Shown one piece after another: positions 1-5,085 of a stretch of 5,085 bases of DNA. The DNA comes from Clostridia bacterium (GTDB taxonomy: Bacteria > Bacillota > Clostridia > Oscillospirales > CAG-272), in contig JAFQNZ010000041.1 in NCBI GenBank assembly GCA_017395715.1, positions 1 through 5,085 of the forward strand, given 5' to 3'. Position 1 is the first letter of the stretch. Each line of letters opens with the position of its first letter. The position numbers and the translations under genes are program-made. The notes below the pieces were generated by a model. The model ran no database searches, was not told the DNA's origin, and saw only the letters and a program-made list of their open reading frames with translations.

Positions 1-36
1 GGATACATAGCCATGTGTATGTGGGAATTTGTCTGT

Positions 37-285
37 TTATTCTTGCGAGATGACCTCAAACATCGAAGAAGCTTCGGCTTTGCCGATATGCTCTGCAATG
101 GCCGTCACACGCACAGTCAGGGTTCTCTGACCGAATTTGACCTCGATCACATCCCCGATCTTCACCTGATAGGAAGGCTTAACCACCTTGCCGTTTACTG
201 AAATATGCTCGCCGTCGCAGGCATCACTCGCCACCGTGCGGCGTTTGATCAGACGCGAGACCTTCAAATACTTATCAATTCTCAT
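37..285 (-). CDS. rqcP: RqcP (YabO), S4-domain ribosome-associated quality control protein
   Basis: This 82-residue protein is almost entirely one S4 RNA-binding domain. It opens with MRIDKYLKVSRLIKRRT, closely resembling the start of Bacillus subtilis YabO/RqcP as I recall it, and continues with the S4 core ISVNGKVVKPSYQVKIGDVIEV (residues 28-49). The basic run K15-R16-R17 is typical of the RNA-contacting surface. In known family members RqcP binds 50S subunits carrying stalled peptidyl-tRNA and works with RqcH during C-terminal alanine tailing of the nascent chain; it acts in the cytoplasm. Length is normal for the family (about 80-90). The ATG at 285 is preceded by GGTGAT, which pairs with the 3' end of 16S rRNA. 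The gene lies 138 bases after mazG, the same neighbour order as yabN-yabO in Bacillus. The 36 bases after the stop contain no clear terminator. HslR/Hsp15-type S4 proteins are related, but length and context favour RqcP. Confidence 0.93.
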   Translation of the reverse strand: MRIDKYLKVSRLIKRRTVASDACDGEHISVNGKVVKPSYQVKIGDVIEVKFGQRTLTVRVTAIAEHIGKAEASSMFEVISQE

Positions 286-288
286 AAA

Positions 289-294
289 ATCACC
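289..294 (-). promoter_or_regulatory. Ribosome-binding site of rqcP (GGTGAT type)
   Basis: GGTGAT lies three bases before the rqcP ATG. It lacks the GGAGG core but matches the downstream part of the extended Shine-Dalgarno sequence (AGGAGGTGATC), which is complementary to the 16S rRNA 3' end. It begins two bases after a perfect 7-bp hairpin (297-316), so the site sits in a short unpaired window next to a highly structured leader. Any effect of that structure on translation is inference. Confidence 0.55.
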
Positions 295-296
295 AT

Positions 297-316
297 AGCT
301 TTCATTTGCGAAAGCT
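297..316 (-). repeat. Hairpin directly upstream of the rqcP ribosome-binding site
   Basis: Arms AGCTTTC (297-303) and GAAAGCT (310-316) are perfectly complementary over 7 bp around a six-base loop (304-309). The hairpin ends two bases upstream of the GGTGAT site of rqcP. It is not followed by a T-run on either strand, so it is not a rho-independent terminator. Confidence 0.7.
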
Positions 317-327
317 TACCTTTCCGG

Positions 328-391
328 GGGAATTGTGGCTGATTTTGCATAGCAAAATCGTTGTCAAAAGACAACGAAAGCCACAAAACCC
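328..391 (-). repeat. Three-way junction built from three nested inverted repeats
   Basis: Read on the plus strand, the closing stem is TTGTGGCT (333-340) with AGCCACAA (379-386), 8 perfect bp. It is extended across a symmetric AA/AA internal loop by GGG (328-330) with CCC (389-391). Inside it are two hairpins with no bases between them. The first is GATTTTGC (341-348) with GCAAAATC (352-359), loop ATA. The second is GTTGTC (360-365) with GACAAC (370-375), loop AAAA. Only three bases (376-378) stay unpaired at the junction. Zero-base linkers favour coaxial stacking. The pairing follows directly from the sequence; a biological fold is inference. Confidence 0.72.
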
Positions 392-414
392 GCGTGAAAA
401 AGTATTTTTCACGC
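392..414 (-). repeat. Perfect 10-bp hairpin after mazG
   Basis: Arms GCGTGAAAAA (392-401) and TTTTTCACGC (405-414) pair perfectly over 10 bp with a three-base loop (402-404). It starts nine bases after the mazG stop codon in the direction of transcription. The stem is AT-rich at its tip, and the bases that follow are GGGTTTT rather than a proper U-tract, so a terminator is unlikely. It could protect the mazG 3' end or be an RNase III-type processing target; this is inference. Confidence 0.7.
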
Positions 415-423
415 AACGTCCTT

Positions 424-1068
424 TTACTTGTTTTCAAGCACATCCACTTCGTCAATGCGGCGGTTACAAGCATCAAAGAGTGCCTTTTCGGGGTCAATGC
501 CGCTTTCGTTGCAAAGCGCGCAAATGTCAAACAGCAAGTCCCCCACAGTCTCTTCCAAGGGCTTGGCAAAACCGCCCTTCTTTGTCTTTTTGGCAATCTT
601 GGCAGCGCGCATCAAAGACGGCAGTGTGCGCGAAACAGATTCTAAACTTTCGGTTACGGTTTCACGCTTTTTGGTCTCTTCCTTGATCTTTTCCCAGTTG
701 ACAAGCACCTCGCCTGAGTTTTCCACCTGAATGTCGCCAAACACATGGGGGTGGCGCACCACAAGCTTGCGGCAGACCTCGTCAGCCACATCGTCAAAGG
801 TAAACTCTCCCGCTTCTTCCGAAATGCGGGCATGGAATACCACCTGAAGCAGCACGTCGCCAAGCTCTTCGCGCATCAGCGCCGTATCGGCAGTATCAAT
901 GGCTTCCACCACTTCGTAGGTTTCTTCAATGAAATTCTGGCGGATCGATTCGTGCGTCTGCTCTCTGTCCCACGGACAGCCGTTTTCCGAGCGAAGCACC
1001 TCCATAATGGTCAAAAGATCGTTGACCGTATAGCGTTCCTTGTTTTTGAGTTCTTCAATGCGATTCAT
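424..1068 (-). CDS. mazG: MazG nucleoside triphosphate pyrophosphohydrolase, shortened second domain
   Basis: MazG enzymes hydrolyse NTPs or dNTPs to the monophosphate and pyrophosphate and clear unwanted nucleotides; they act in the cytoplasm. The first MazG domain is complete: CPWDREQTHES at residues 31-41, the metal-binding EExxE helix EETYE at 48-52, the second acidic motif EELGD at 67-71, and RHPHVFGD at 105-112, followed by NWEKIK at 124-129. The second domain (about 150-214) is reduced. GGFAKPLEETVGDLLF (165-180) passes straight into the second acidic helix, skipping the first acidic helix that full-length MazG has here. The usual C-terminal arginine-rich end is replaced by a different tail. 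Total length is 214, against about 260 in E. coli MazG. Bacillus YabN carries an N-terminal tetrapyrrole-methylase domain; this protein has none. The ATG at 1068 has AAAGGA seven bases upstream. It lies 35 bases after the flippase gene. The intact first domain suggests activity is retained. Confidence 0.93.
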   Translation of the reverse strand: MNRIEELKNKERYTVNDLLTIMEVLRSENGCPWDREQTHESIRQNFIEETYEVVEAIDTADTALMREELGDVLLQVVFHARISEEAGEFTFDDVADEVCRKLVVRHPHVFGDIQVENSGEVLVNWEKIKEETKKRETVTESLESVSRTLPSLMRAAKIAKKTKKGGFAKPLEETVGDLLFDICALCNESGIDPEKALFDACNRRIDEVDVLENK

Positions 1069-1103
1069 ACAAGAATCCTTTCTTTTTATATCAGTTTCAG
1101 TCT

Positions 1104-2729
1104 TTACGACAAAATATGCAGTTTTTGAAGCCGTCTTGCGAGATTTTCCGAAAGTCCGAGAGACAAAGCGTCTTCAAGCGTTACCGCCTTGAGAAGTGAT
1201 GCTGCTATAACAAACACAATAACGCCTGTAAGAATGGCAAGTAAAGTGGCAAGTGCCTGATAGGGCAAACAATGCGACAGTACGCGGTAGGAAAAAAGTG
1301 AACCCACCGCCATTGGAAGTGACGCCAGAAAAGGCTTTATCAACAGTTTGCCGAGTGAAATGCCTCTGCAAGAAAGTGCTAAATAGCCGAGATTCAAAGA
1401 CGCAACCACCGTATAGCAAAGAAATGTACCCACAGGGGTTGCAATCATGCCAAAGCGAAGCATACCGAAATAGCTGACGGCACATTTTGTCACAATACCC
1501 GCGCCAATGGCGAAAATCGGAAACCAAAGCTTGCCGTATGCCTGTAAGAGCGAGTTTGTCACAGTTAAGAGGGCGAGCGGAAAAACAGACAGCGCAAGAA
1601 CAGATAAAAGCGGTGTTGCCATCGCCACGCTGTCGGCGTTTGAAAACAAAAGCGAAAGAATCGGCTTGGCAAGAAGCGAAAGTCCAAGCGATGCGGGAAG
1701 CGACAAAAGAGCGGCAAGCGAGAGCGCACGTACGGTTGCTTTTTGCGCACCGAAAGCATCTTGTCTCGTCAGCGCCCCTTTCACAAAGGGTGCCACCGAA
1801 TAAGCGATCGGCAAGATCAAAACCGTCGGCATATTGAAAAGCGGTACGGCAAGGGCGGTATAATTGCCAAACGCAGCATTGGCTTTTGCCACGCTGTACC
1901 CGATTTTGCGAAGTGTGCGCATGACCAAAAAGAGATCCAGAGAGGATGCAAGCGTCATCACCGAAGCGCTGATCGTGATCGGAAAGGCGAGCTTTGCGAT
2001 CTTTCGAAGATTTTCTTTTCTCTCGAAAGAGGAGATCGCACCGCAACACAGCGCCAAGTGCCCTTCATCGGTATCAAAGTGCCGTTTGCAAAGGTAAAGC
2101 GAGAGGGTGGCAAAAAACGATGCCAGTGTCAAGCCGAAAATAGCATACGCCGCCACCACCGAACGGCTGTAATAGGAAAGCGCCCAGGAGGCAAACAAAA
2201 GCCCGAAGAGGAACTTTCCGCCCGCCTCTAAAATCTGCGAAAGCGCAATCGGAACCATCCGACGCCGTCCTTGAAAATAGCCGCGCAAAGCGCCCGCATA
2301 GGTCATAAACAAAAGCGTGGGAGACACTGCCAAAATGCCCGCGGCGGCAGAAGGCGTGCCAAGAAGGAGCGCAAAGCGCCGTGCGGGGAGTGCCATCAAG
2401 AGCATACCGAAAAAGCCCACGATCAAAAACAGCCTTGCAGCGCTTTTGTAAAGCTTGCCGGTGCCTCTTTCGTCGCCTTTGGCAACCGATTCCGATACCA
2501 AAAGTGAGAGCGCCACGGGAAGCCCCGAGGTGGAAAGCACAAAAAAGAGCGTATAGACGGTGTAGGCGGCATTGAAATAGCCCATGCCTTCATCCCCCAA
2601 GAGATTGGTCAGGGGAATCTTATACACCATACCCAAAAACTTAACAAGAAGTCCCGAAACGGCAAGCGCTACCGTTCCCGAAGAAAAGCGAATCGCCTTT
2701 TCCCTTTTGTCCTGTTCGCTTGCAGTCAT
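1104..2729 (-). CDS. SpoVB/YabM-like polysaccharide biosynthesis (MOP superfamily) flippase
   Basis: This is a 541-residue integral membrane protein of the polysaccharide-transporter/MurJ-SpoVB branch of the MOP superfamily. It has about 14 hydrophobic segments, roughly at 18-37, 55-80, 97-120, 127-150, 162-185, 190-213, 246-270, 286-316, 336-360, 370-395, 402-420, 425-450, 463-485 and 490-515. Family hallmarks include KIPLTNLLGDEGMGYFNAAY in the first helical pair (residues 37-56) and the GYFQG motif (150-154) followed by basic RRR. The family moves lipid-linked sugar precursors across the cytoplasmic membrane. In Bacillus, SpoVB acts in spore cortex formation, and its paralogue YabM sits just before yabN (MazG) and yabO (rqcP), the same order as here. 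A TTG 15 bases further upstream (2744) would add five residues, but GGAGG five bases before the ATG at 2729 makes that ATG the better start. The exact substrate cannot be read from the sequence. SpoVB, YabM or a MurJ-like role are alternatives, with YabM favoured by context. Confidence 0.9.
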   Translation of the reverse strand: MTASEQDKREKAIRFSSGTVALAVSGLLVKFLGMVYKIPLTNLLGDEGMGYFNAAYTVYTLFFVLSTSGLPVALSLLVSESVAKGDERGTGKLYKSAARLFLIVGFFGMLLMALPARRFALLLGTPSAAAGILAVSPTLLFMTYAGALRGYFQGRRRMVPIALSQILEAGGKFLFGLLFASWALSYYSRSVVAAYAIFGLTLASFFATLSLYLCKRHFDTDEGHLALCCGAISSFERKENLRKIAKLAFPITISASVMTLASSLDLFLVMRTLRKIGYSVAKANAAFGNYTALAVPLFNMPTVLILPIAYSVAPFVKGALTRQDAFGAQKATVRALSLAALLSLPASLGLSLLAKPILSLLFSNADSVAMATPLLSVLALSVFPLALLTVTNSLLQAYGKLWFPIFAIGAGIVTKCAVSYFGMLRFGMIATPVGTFLCYTVVASLNLGYLALSCRGISLGKLLIKPFLASLPMAVGSLFSYRVLSHCLPYQALATLLAILTGVIVFVIAASLLKAVTLEDALSLGLSENLARRLQKLHILS

Positions 2730-2734
2730 GCCCG

Positions 2735-2739
2735 CCTCC
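2735..2739 (-). promoter_or_regulatory. Ribosome-binding site deciding the flippase start
   Basis: A GGAGG core lies five bases before the ATG at 2729. It overlaps codons 2-4 of the reading frame that would begin at the TTG at 2744, which has no comparable site upstream. This argues for the 541-residue form over the 546-residue form. Confidence 0.8.
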
Positions 2740-2777
2740 GACAAACAGCCGCGAGCAAAACACTCTCCGCTTACGGC

Positions 2778-4043
2778 TTAATAATCACAAACACGTTTAA
2801 AATCGTCCTTGATTCTTTCTATGTCAAGCGTTGTGAATGCGCCGTTTTCGTATAAGATCCTGCCGTCCACCACTGTCATCAAAACATCGCGCGAAGAGGC
2901 GCTGTAAACAGCGGTATAGGTGGCATCGTAAGTAGGAATGGTATTTAAGGAGTCGAGCGACAGAAGCACAAGGTCAGCGGCATAGCCCACTTCGAGCTTG
3001 CCCGCCTTTTCGCGGCGCTGTGCAAACGCGCCGTTTTCTGTTGCCATTTTCAAAACATCGCCTGCCTTGCCGAGCAAGGGATTTCGTAGGGTACCCTTGG
3101 CAAGGAGCGAAGCTGTATAGATCTCGCGGAAGAGATCCAGTGAATTGTTGGAAGCGGCGCCGTCTGTACCAAGGGTCACGTTCACACCCTTTTCGCACAT
3201 CCGGGTGATATTGGCAACACCGCTGCCAAGCTTTAAGTTGCTGCAAGGATTGTGCGCAACGCTCGCGCCTTTGGCGGCAAGAATTTCCATATCGTCGTCG
3301 GTCAGATACACGCCATGTGCGCAGGTTGCGGGAGAATCAAACACACCGCAGTCGTTGAGAAACGCGGTAGGCGTTTTGCCGTGACGGAGAATGCACTCGT
3401 TATGCTCTTTCTCGGTTTCGGACAAATGGATCTGCATCAAAAGCCCCGCATCCTTGGTATATGCCGCCACATCGCGGATATAGCCTTCCACATTGGTGTA
3501 TTCGGCATGAAGCGACATATCGATCTTGAGCCTACCCTCGGCGGCGTTGTGATAATTCTTCACAAGCTCAACCGATTCGGCAAAGCGAGCGTCTCCTGCA
3601 ATGCGTGCGGCGGGGTCAAACGAAACCAGCGAGCGCGAAAGATTGGCTTTGATGCCCGATTCGATCACCGCTTCTGCGGTTTCATTGCAGAAGAAATACA
3701 TATCCGAAAACGAAACGATACCGCCGCGGATCATTTCGGCAATCGCAAGCTCGGAGGCGGCTTTCACCTTCTCGGGTGTGAGTCTGTCTTCGGCGGGATA
3801 GATGCGCGTGGTCAGCCAGGTATCCAGCGGCATATCCTCGCCGTAGCCGCGGAACAAAGTCATCGCGGCATGGCAATGGGTGTTATAAAGACCAGGCATC
3901 AAGAGACTCGTGTGACAGTCGATCTCGCGATCAAAATCTCCCTCCGGGCGCTCAGCACCAATATAGGAAATCACGCGGTCACACACCGAAAGATATACCG
4001 ATCGATTGTCTAAAAGACGCGCGTTTTTGAACAAAATCGTCAT
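2778..4043 (-). CDS. mtaD: 5'-methylthioadenosine/S-adenosylhomocysteine deaminase (amidohydrolase)
   Basis: This 421-residue protein belongs to the zinc amidohydrolase superfamily (the ATZ/TRZ, COG0402 group). Such enzymes deaminate S-adenosylhomocysteine, 5'-methylthioadenosine or adenosine to the inosyl product in the cytoplasm, removing by-products of SAM-dependent reactions. The short N-terminal beta domain leads into MPGLYNTHCHAAMTLFRG, with metal ligands H56 and H58. Further active-site motifs are QIHLSETE (H206 metal ligand, E209 catalytic), CAHGV (H243), VAHNPCSNLKLGSG (H264) and LGTDGAASNN (D294 metal ligand). W76 in DTWL and the arginines R137 and R147 sit where substrate-contacting residues lie in characterised homologues. 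The C-terminal GYAADLVLLSLDS completes the composite beta domain. Length is normal (about 420-430). The ATG at 4043 has AAAGGA six bases upstream, and the gap to the preceding kinase gene is 15 bases, indicating co-transcription. Other COG0402 deaminases (guanine, chlorohydrolase-like) are possible, but the motifs fit the MTA/SAH group best; exact substrate preference is not proven. Confidence 0.9.
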   Translation of the reverse strand: MTILFKNARLLDNRSVYLSVCDRVISYIGAERPEGDFDREIDCHTSLLMPGLYNTHCHAAMTLFRGYGEDMPLDTWLTTRIYPAEDRLTPEKVKAASELAIAEMIRGGIVSFSDMYFFCNETAEAVIESGIKANLSRSLVSFDPAARIAGDARFAESVELVKNYHNAAEGRLKIDMSLHAEYTNVEGYIRDVAAYTKDAGLLMQIHLSETEKEHNECILRHGKTPTAFLNDCGVFDSPATCAHGVYLTDDDMEILAAKGASVAHNPCSNLKLGSGVANITRMCEKGVNVTLGTDGAASNNSLDLFREIYTASLLAKGTLRNPLLGKAGDVLKMATENGAFAQRREKAGKLEVGYAADLVLLSLDSLNTIPTYDATYTAVYSASSRDVLMTVVDGRILYENGAFTTLDIERIKDDFKRVCDY

Positions 4044-4058
4044 AAAACATCCTTTCTG

Positions 4059-4994
4059 TTAATAAACAGATTCCTCTTTTCCCCCGATAAACTCGCGGAA
4101 AATCGAGTGATCGGGGACATATTTTGAAGGAATCGAAGGAATATGCTCATATTCCTTCATCAAATTCACCGCTTGCTCCCTGTGTGGATCGTCTTCCGGG
4201 ACAAGTGAGAGACAGTGCATCACGTAATCGCGTATCACAAACGGCTCATACGCCATGGTGGAATCAATACGAAAATCCACTCGGTCTTCGTAGGGCATGA
4301 TGTGAAGCTCTTCATTGGCTCTCACACCCTCCCAAAGATAAAAGGTATATTCAGGCGCGGCACTGCGGTATCGGAAATCACGCACCAGGCGGCGCGCAAA
4401 GCGAAGCTCATGCGAGTAAAACACCTCCTCGCCGATCTGTAACGAAGTCGAGGGGCGAATGGCAAGCGACACCACACCCTCTTCGCCGAGAATTTCGAGT
4501 ACATTCGGGTAAATGGCCTGAATGCCCTCAAACAAAAAGTAGTCAGCGTCCTTGCCGCAAAACGGCGTGTATTCGGTACACTTGCCTTCCACAAAACTGT
4601 AGTGCGGAAGCTCTGCCACCTCACCAAGGCGCAGCTTGTGCACGCAGTCGGCAAGAAGTGAAAGATTGATCGTGGTGGGCGAATCAAAGTCGATCGGTTT
4701 TCCGCTTGCTTTGGCGCGCTCGAGCAGTGTATCACGGTCAATATAAAAATCGTCAATTGAAATGGTTTTCACACGGATGCCGCGTGCAAGAAAAGCGTGG
4801 CAGATGCGCTCGGATGCCGTGGTCTTGCCCGAGCAGGACGGTCCCGAAAGCGCAATAAACTTTTTACCGCTTTTCAGAATCTTATCGGCAACATCGTCCA
4901 CTTGTGCAAAAAAACGGTCCTCGCAAGAGATCACAAAATCCAAAATCTCTTGCTCGGTCTTAAAATCATAAACAACAGATTGAATCTTATCCAT
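4059..4994 (-). CDS. Uridine kinase/phosphoribulokinase-family nucleoside kinase
   Basis: This P-loop kinase of the PRK/URK family transfers phosphate from ATP to a small hydroxyl substrate, most likely a nucleoside. Numbering from the upstream ATG at 5000, the Walker A motif GPSCSGKT spans 53-60 after a hydrophobic strand (KKFIALS). SIDDFY (81-86) carries the substrate-binding acidic pair, followed by IDFDSPTTI (103-111), FLFEGIQAIYP (155-165), and the lid-region arginines in RFARRLVRDFRYR (200-212). About 45 residues precede the P-loop, and a helical tail of about 60 residues follows the kinase core. Many clostridial relatives carry an N-terminal TGS/ThrRS-like region before the kinase; it is absent here. 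Two ATGs are in frame. The G-run of the ribosome-binding site abuts the first (5000) directly but lies six bases before the second (4994), so the 311-residue form is chosen. The gene is 15 bases upstream of mtaD, consistent with a shared role in nucleoside salvage. The substrate (uridine or another) is inferred from family only. Confidence 0.85.
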   Translation of the reverse strand: MDKIQSVVYDFKTEQEILDFVISCEDRFFAQVDDVADKILKSGKKFIALSGPSCSGKTTASERICHAFLARGIRVKTISIDDFYIDRDTLLERAKASGKPIDFDSPTTINLSLLADCVHKLRLGEVAELPHYSFVEGKCTEYTPFCGKDADYFLFEGIQAIYPNVLEILGEEGVVSLAIRPSTSLQIGEEVFYSHELRFARRLVRDFRYRSAAPEYTFYLWEGVRANEELHIMPYEDRVDFRIDSTMAYEPFVIRDYVMHCLSLVPEDDPHREQAVNLMKEYEHIPSIPSKYVPDHSIFREFIGGKEESVY

Positions 4995-5000
4995 AGTCAT

Positions 5001-5009
5001 CCCCCTTTT
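5001..5009 (-). promoter_or_regulatory. Ribosome-binding site deciding the kinase start
   Basis: AAAAGGGGG lies directly against the ATG at 5000, which leaves no spacer. It is six bases from the second in-frame ATG at 4994, an ordinary spacing. This supports initiation at 4994, giving a protein beginning MDKIQS. Confidence 0.65.
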
Positions 5010-5022
5010 GGAGTAGGCTATC

Positions 5023-5064
5023 CTTCTTTGATTCCCTTAAAAATCGCGATAGGTGTCAAAGAAG
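5023..5064. repeat. 9-bp inverted repeat around the end of the upstream gene
   Basis: CTTCTTTGA (5023-5031) and TCAAAGAAG (5056-5064) are perfectly complementary, separated by 24 bases that contain the self-complementary ATCGCGAT (5043-5050). The arms straddle the likely stop codon of the upstream gene. There is no U-tract after the stem on the minus strand, so it does not look like an intrinsic terminator. Its position could still allow a weak attenuator or mRNA-stabilising stem; this is speculative. Confidence 0.35.
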
Positions 5065-5085
5065 CGATGTATTTTTTCGGTGTAC
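5037..5085 (-). CDS. Possible 3' end of an unidentified upstream gene (partial)
   Basis: The minus-strand frame ending with TAA at 5039-5037 reads YTEKIHRFFDTYRDF to the window edge. Its charged, helix-like character would suit a protein C-terminus, and TAA matches the stop codon used by all five complete genes here. A second frame is also open to the edge and ends with TAG at 5020-5018 (TPKKYIASLTPIAIFKGIKEG in two parts: TPKKYIASLT, PIAIFKGIKEG). With only about 15-21 codons visible, the choice of frame is uncertain and no family can be recognised. A gene here in the same direction would extend the operon upstream. Confidence 0.3.
   Translation of the reverse strand, partial: YTEKIHRFFDTYRDF

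Larger units (their letters stand above)
297..414 (-). repeat. Composite inverted-repeat element filling the mazG-rqcP gap
   Basis: Nearly all of this 118-base stretch can be assigned to perfect inverted repeats, with very few unpaired linkers. In the mRNA direction it holds a 10-bp hairpin (414-392), a two-armed three-way junction (391-328), a short linker (327-317) and a 7-bp hairpin (316-297). It lies wholly between the mazG stop and the rqcP ribosome-binding site. The density of perfect, compactly nested arms is far beyond what a normal short intergenic spacer shows. Two readings are possible: a structured RNA in the operon transcript (processing, stability or translation control of rqcP), or a copy of a small palindromic repetitive element. 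The window holds only one copy, so the sequence alone cannot decide. I do not recognise it as a known riboswitch or RNA family. No terminal inverted repeats or target-site duplication could be made out. Confidence 0.75.

Noticed and set aside
1..36. Imperfect repeat ATACA/TGTAT and an ATG after rqcP that could start the next gene.
   Set aside because: Only five base pairs with a loop of eight, and no Shine-Dalgarno sequence before the ATG; the window ends too soon to judge.
282..350. A 22-codon frame (starting MQNQPQFP) whose TGA overlaps the rqcP ATG, suggesting a coupled leader peptide.
   Set aside because: Its ATG lies in a hairpin loop with no Shine-Dalgarno site, and the longer version of the frame is only an out-of-frame shadow of the mazG end. 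The ATGA overlap alone is weak evidence.
302..412. A 36-codon minus-strand reading frame starting with GTG at 412, with AAAGGA six bases upstream, beginning MKNTFSRG.
   Set aside because: It runs entirely through the palindromic element, so its sequence is dictated by the hairpin arms, and it has no recognisable domain. The ribosome-binding match is tempting, but the AAAGGA lies at the mazG stop and may be chance. Ribosome profiling could revive it.
392..414. The 10-bp hairpin after mazG as a rho-independent terminator.
   Set aside because: The bases following the stem are GGGTTTT on the minus strand and AACGTCC on the plus strand, with no proper T-tract, and the stem tip is A/T pairs rather than a GC-rich stem base.
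1062..1077. A 5-bp inverted repeat GATTC/GAATC around the mazG start codon, possibly hiding it.
   Set aside because: Five A/T-rich base pairs with a six-base loop are too weak to support a regulatory claim.
1085..1112. Promoter-like TTGTCG, 16-base spacer, TATAAA with an upstream TGA (extended -10 look) before mazG.
   Set aside because: Transcription would start around 1078, inside the AAAGGA ribosome-binding site, leaving mazG nearly leaderless. The match is better explained by AT-rich spacer sequence.
1174..2049. A 291-codon minus-strand frame overlapping the flippase gene out of frame.
   Set aside because: The overlapping flippase frame has proper membrane helices and family motifs, while this one is rich in Cys, Arg and Phe without any recognisable pattern.
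3252..4013. A long plus-strand open frame (253 codons) opposite mtaD.
   Set aside because: It is antisense to a gene with a complete set of amidohydrolase motifs, and its translation shows no coherent domain; it is a shadow frame arising from codon composition.

Overview
This window is a run of co-directional bacterial genes, all on the minus strand, so they are read from the right end of the window to the left. The five complete genes are tightly packed, all end in TAA and have recognisable Shine-Dalgarno sites. The gene content and order (SpoVB/YabM-type flippase, then MazG, then the small S4 protein RqcP/YabO) match the conserved yabM-yabN-yabO segment of spore-forming Firmicutes. A clostridial genome of moderate GC, for example from the Oscillospirales or a neighbouring order, is the best guess. 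This rests on gene order and protein likeness, and no genus can be named.

Layout in the direction of transcription: (1) 5085-5037, the probable last codons of an upstream gene, with an inverted repeat around its stop; (2) 4994-4059, a uridine-kinase/phosphoribulokinase-family nucleoside kinase; (3) 4043-2778, an amidohydrolase of the 5'-methylthioadenosine/S-adenosylhomocysteine deaminase family (mtaD); (4) 2729-1104, a 14-helix SpoVB/YabM-like lipid-linked oligosaccharide flippase; (5) 1068-424, a MazG nucleotide pyrophosphohydrolase with a reduced C-terminal half; (6) a 138-base gap at 423-286 filled with perfect inverted repeats; (7) 285-37, rqcP, the ribosome-associated quality-control factor. 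Only 36 bases follow, and nothing certain can be said of them. The gaps between genes (15, 48, 35 and 138 bases) contain no convincing terminator or promoter, so the five genes are probably one operon.

Two functional themes are joined. The kinase and the deaminase fit nucleoside salvage and clearance of S-adenosylmethionine by-products. The flippase, MazG and RqcP form the conserved housekeeping/sporulation block: envelope precursor transport, removal of unwanted NTPs, and rescue of stalled 50S-peptidyl-tRNA complexes.

The most unusual part is not a protein. The mazG-rqcP gap can fold almost completely into three units: a 10-bp hairpin, a three-way junction with an 8-bp closing stem and two perfect hairpins, and a 7-bp hairpin that ends two bases before the rqcP ribosome-binding site. 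It may be a structured intercistronic RNA or a copy of a small palindromic repeat. The remaining genes look like ordinary, intact core genes.
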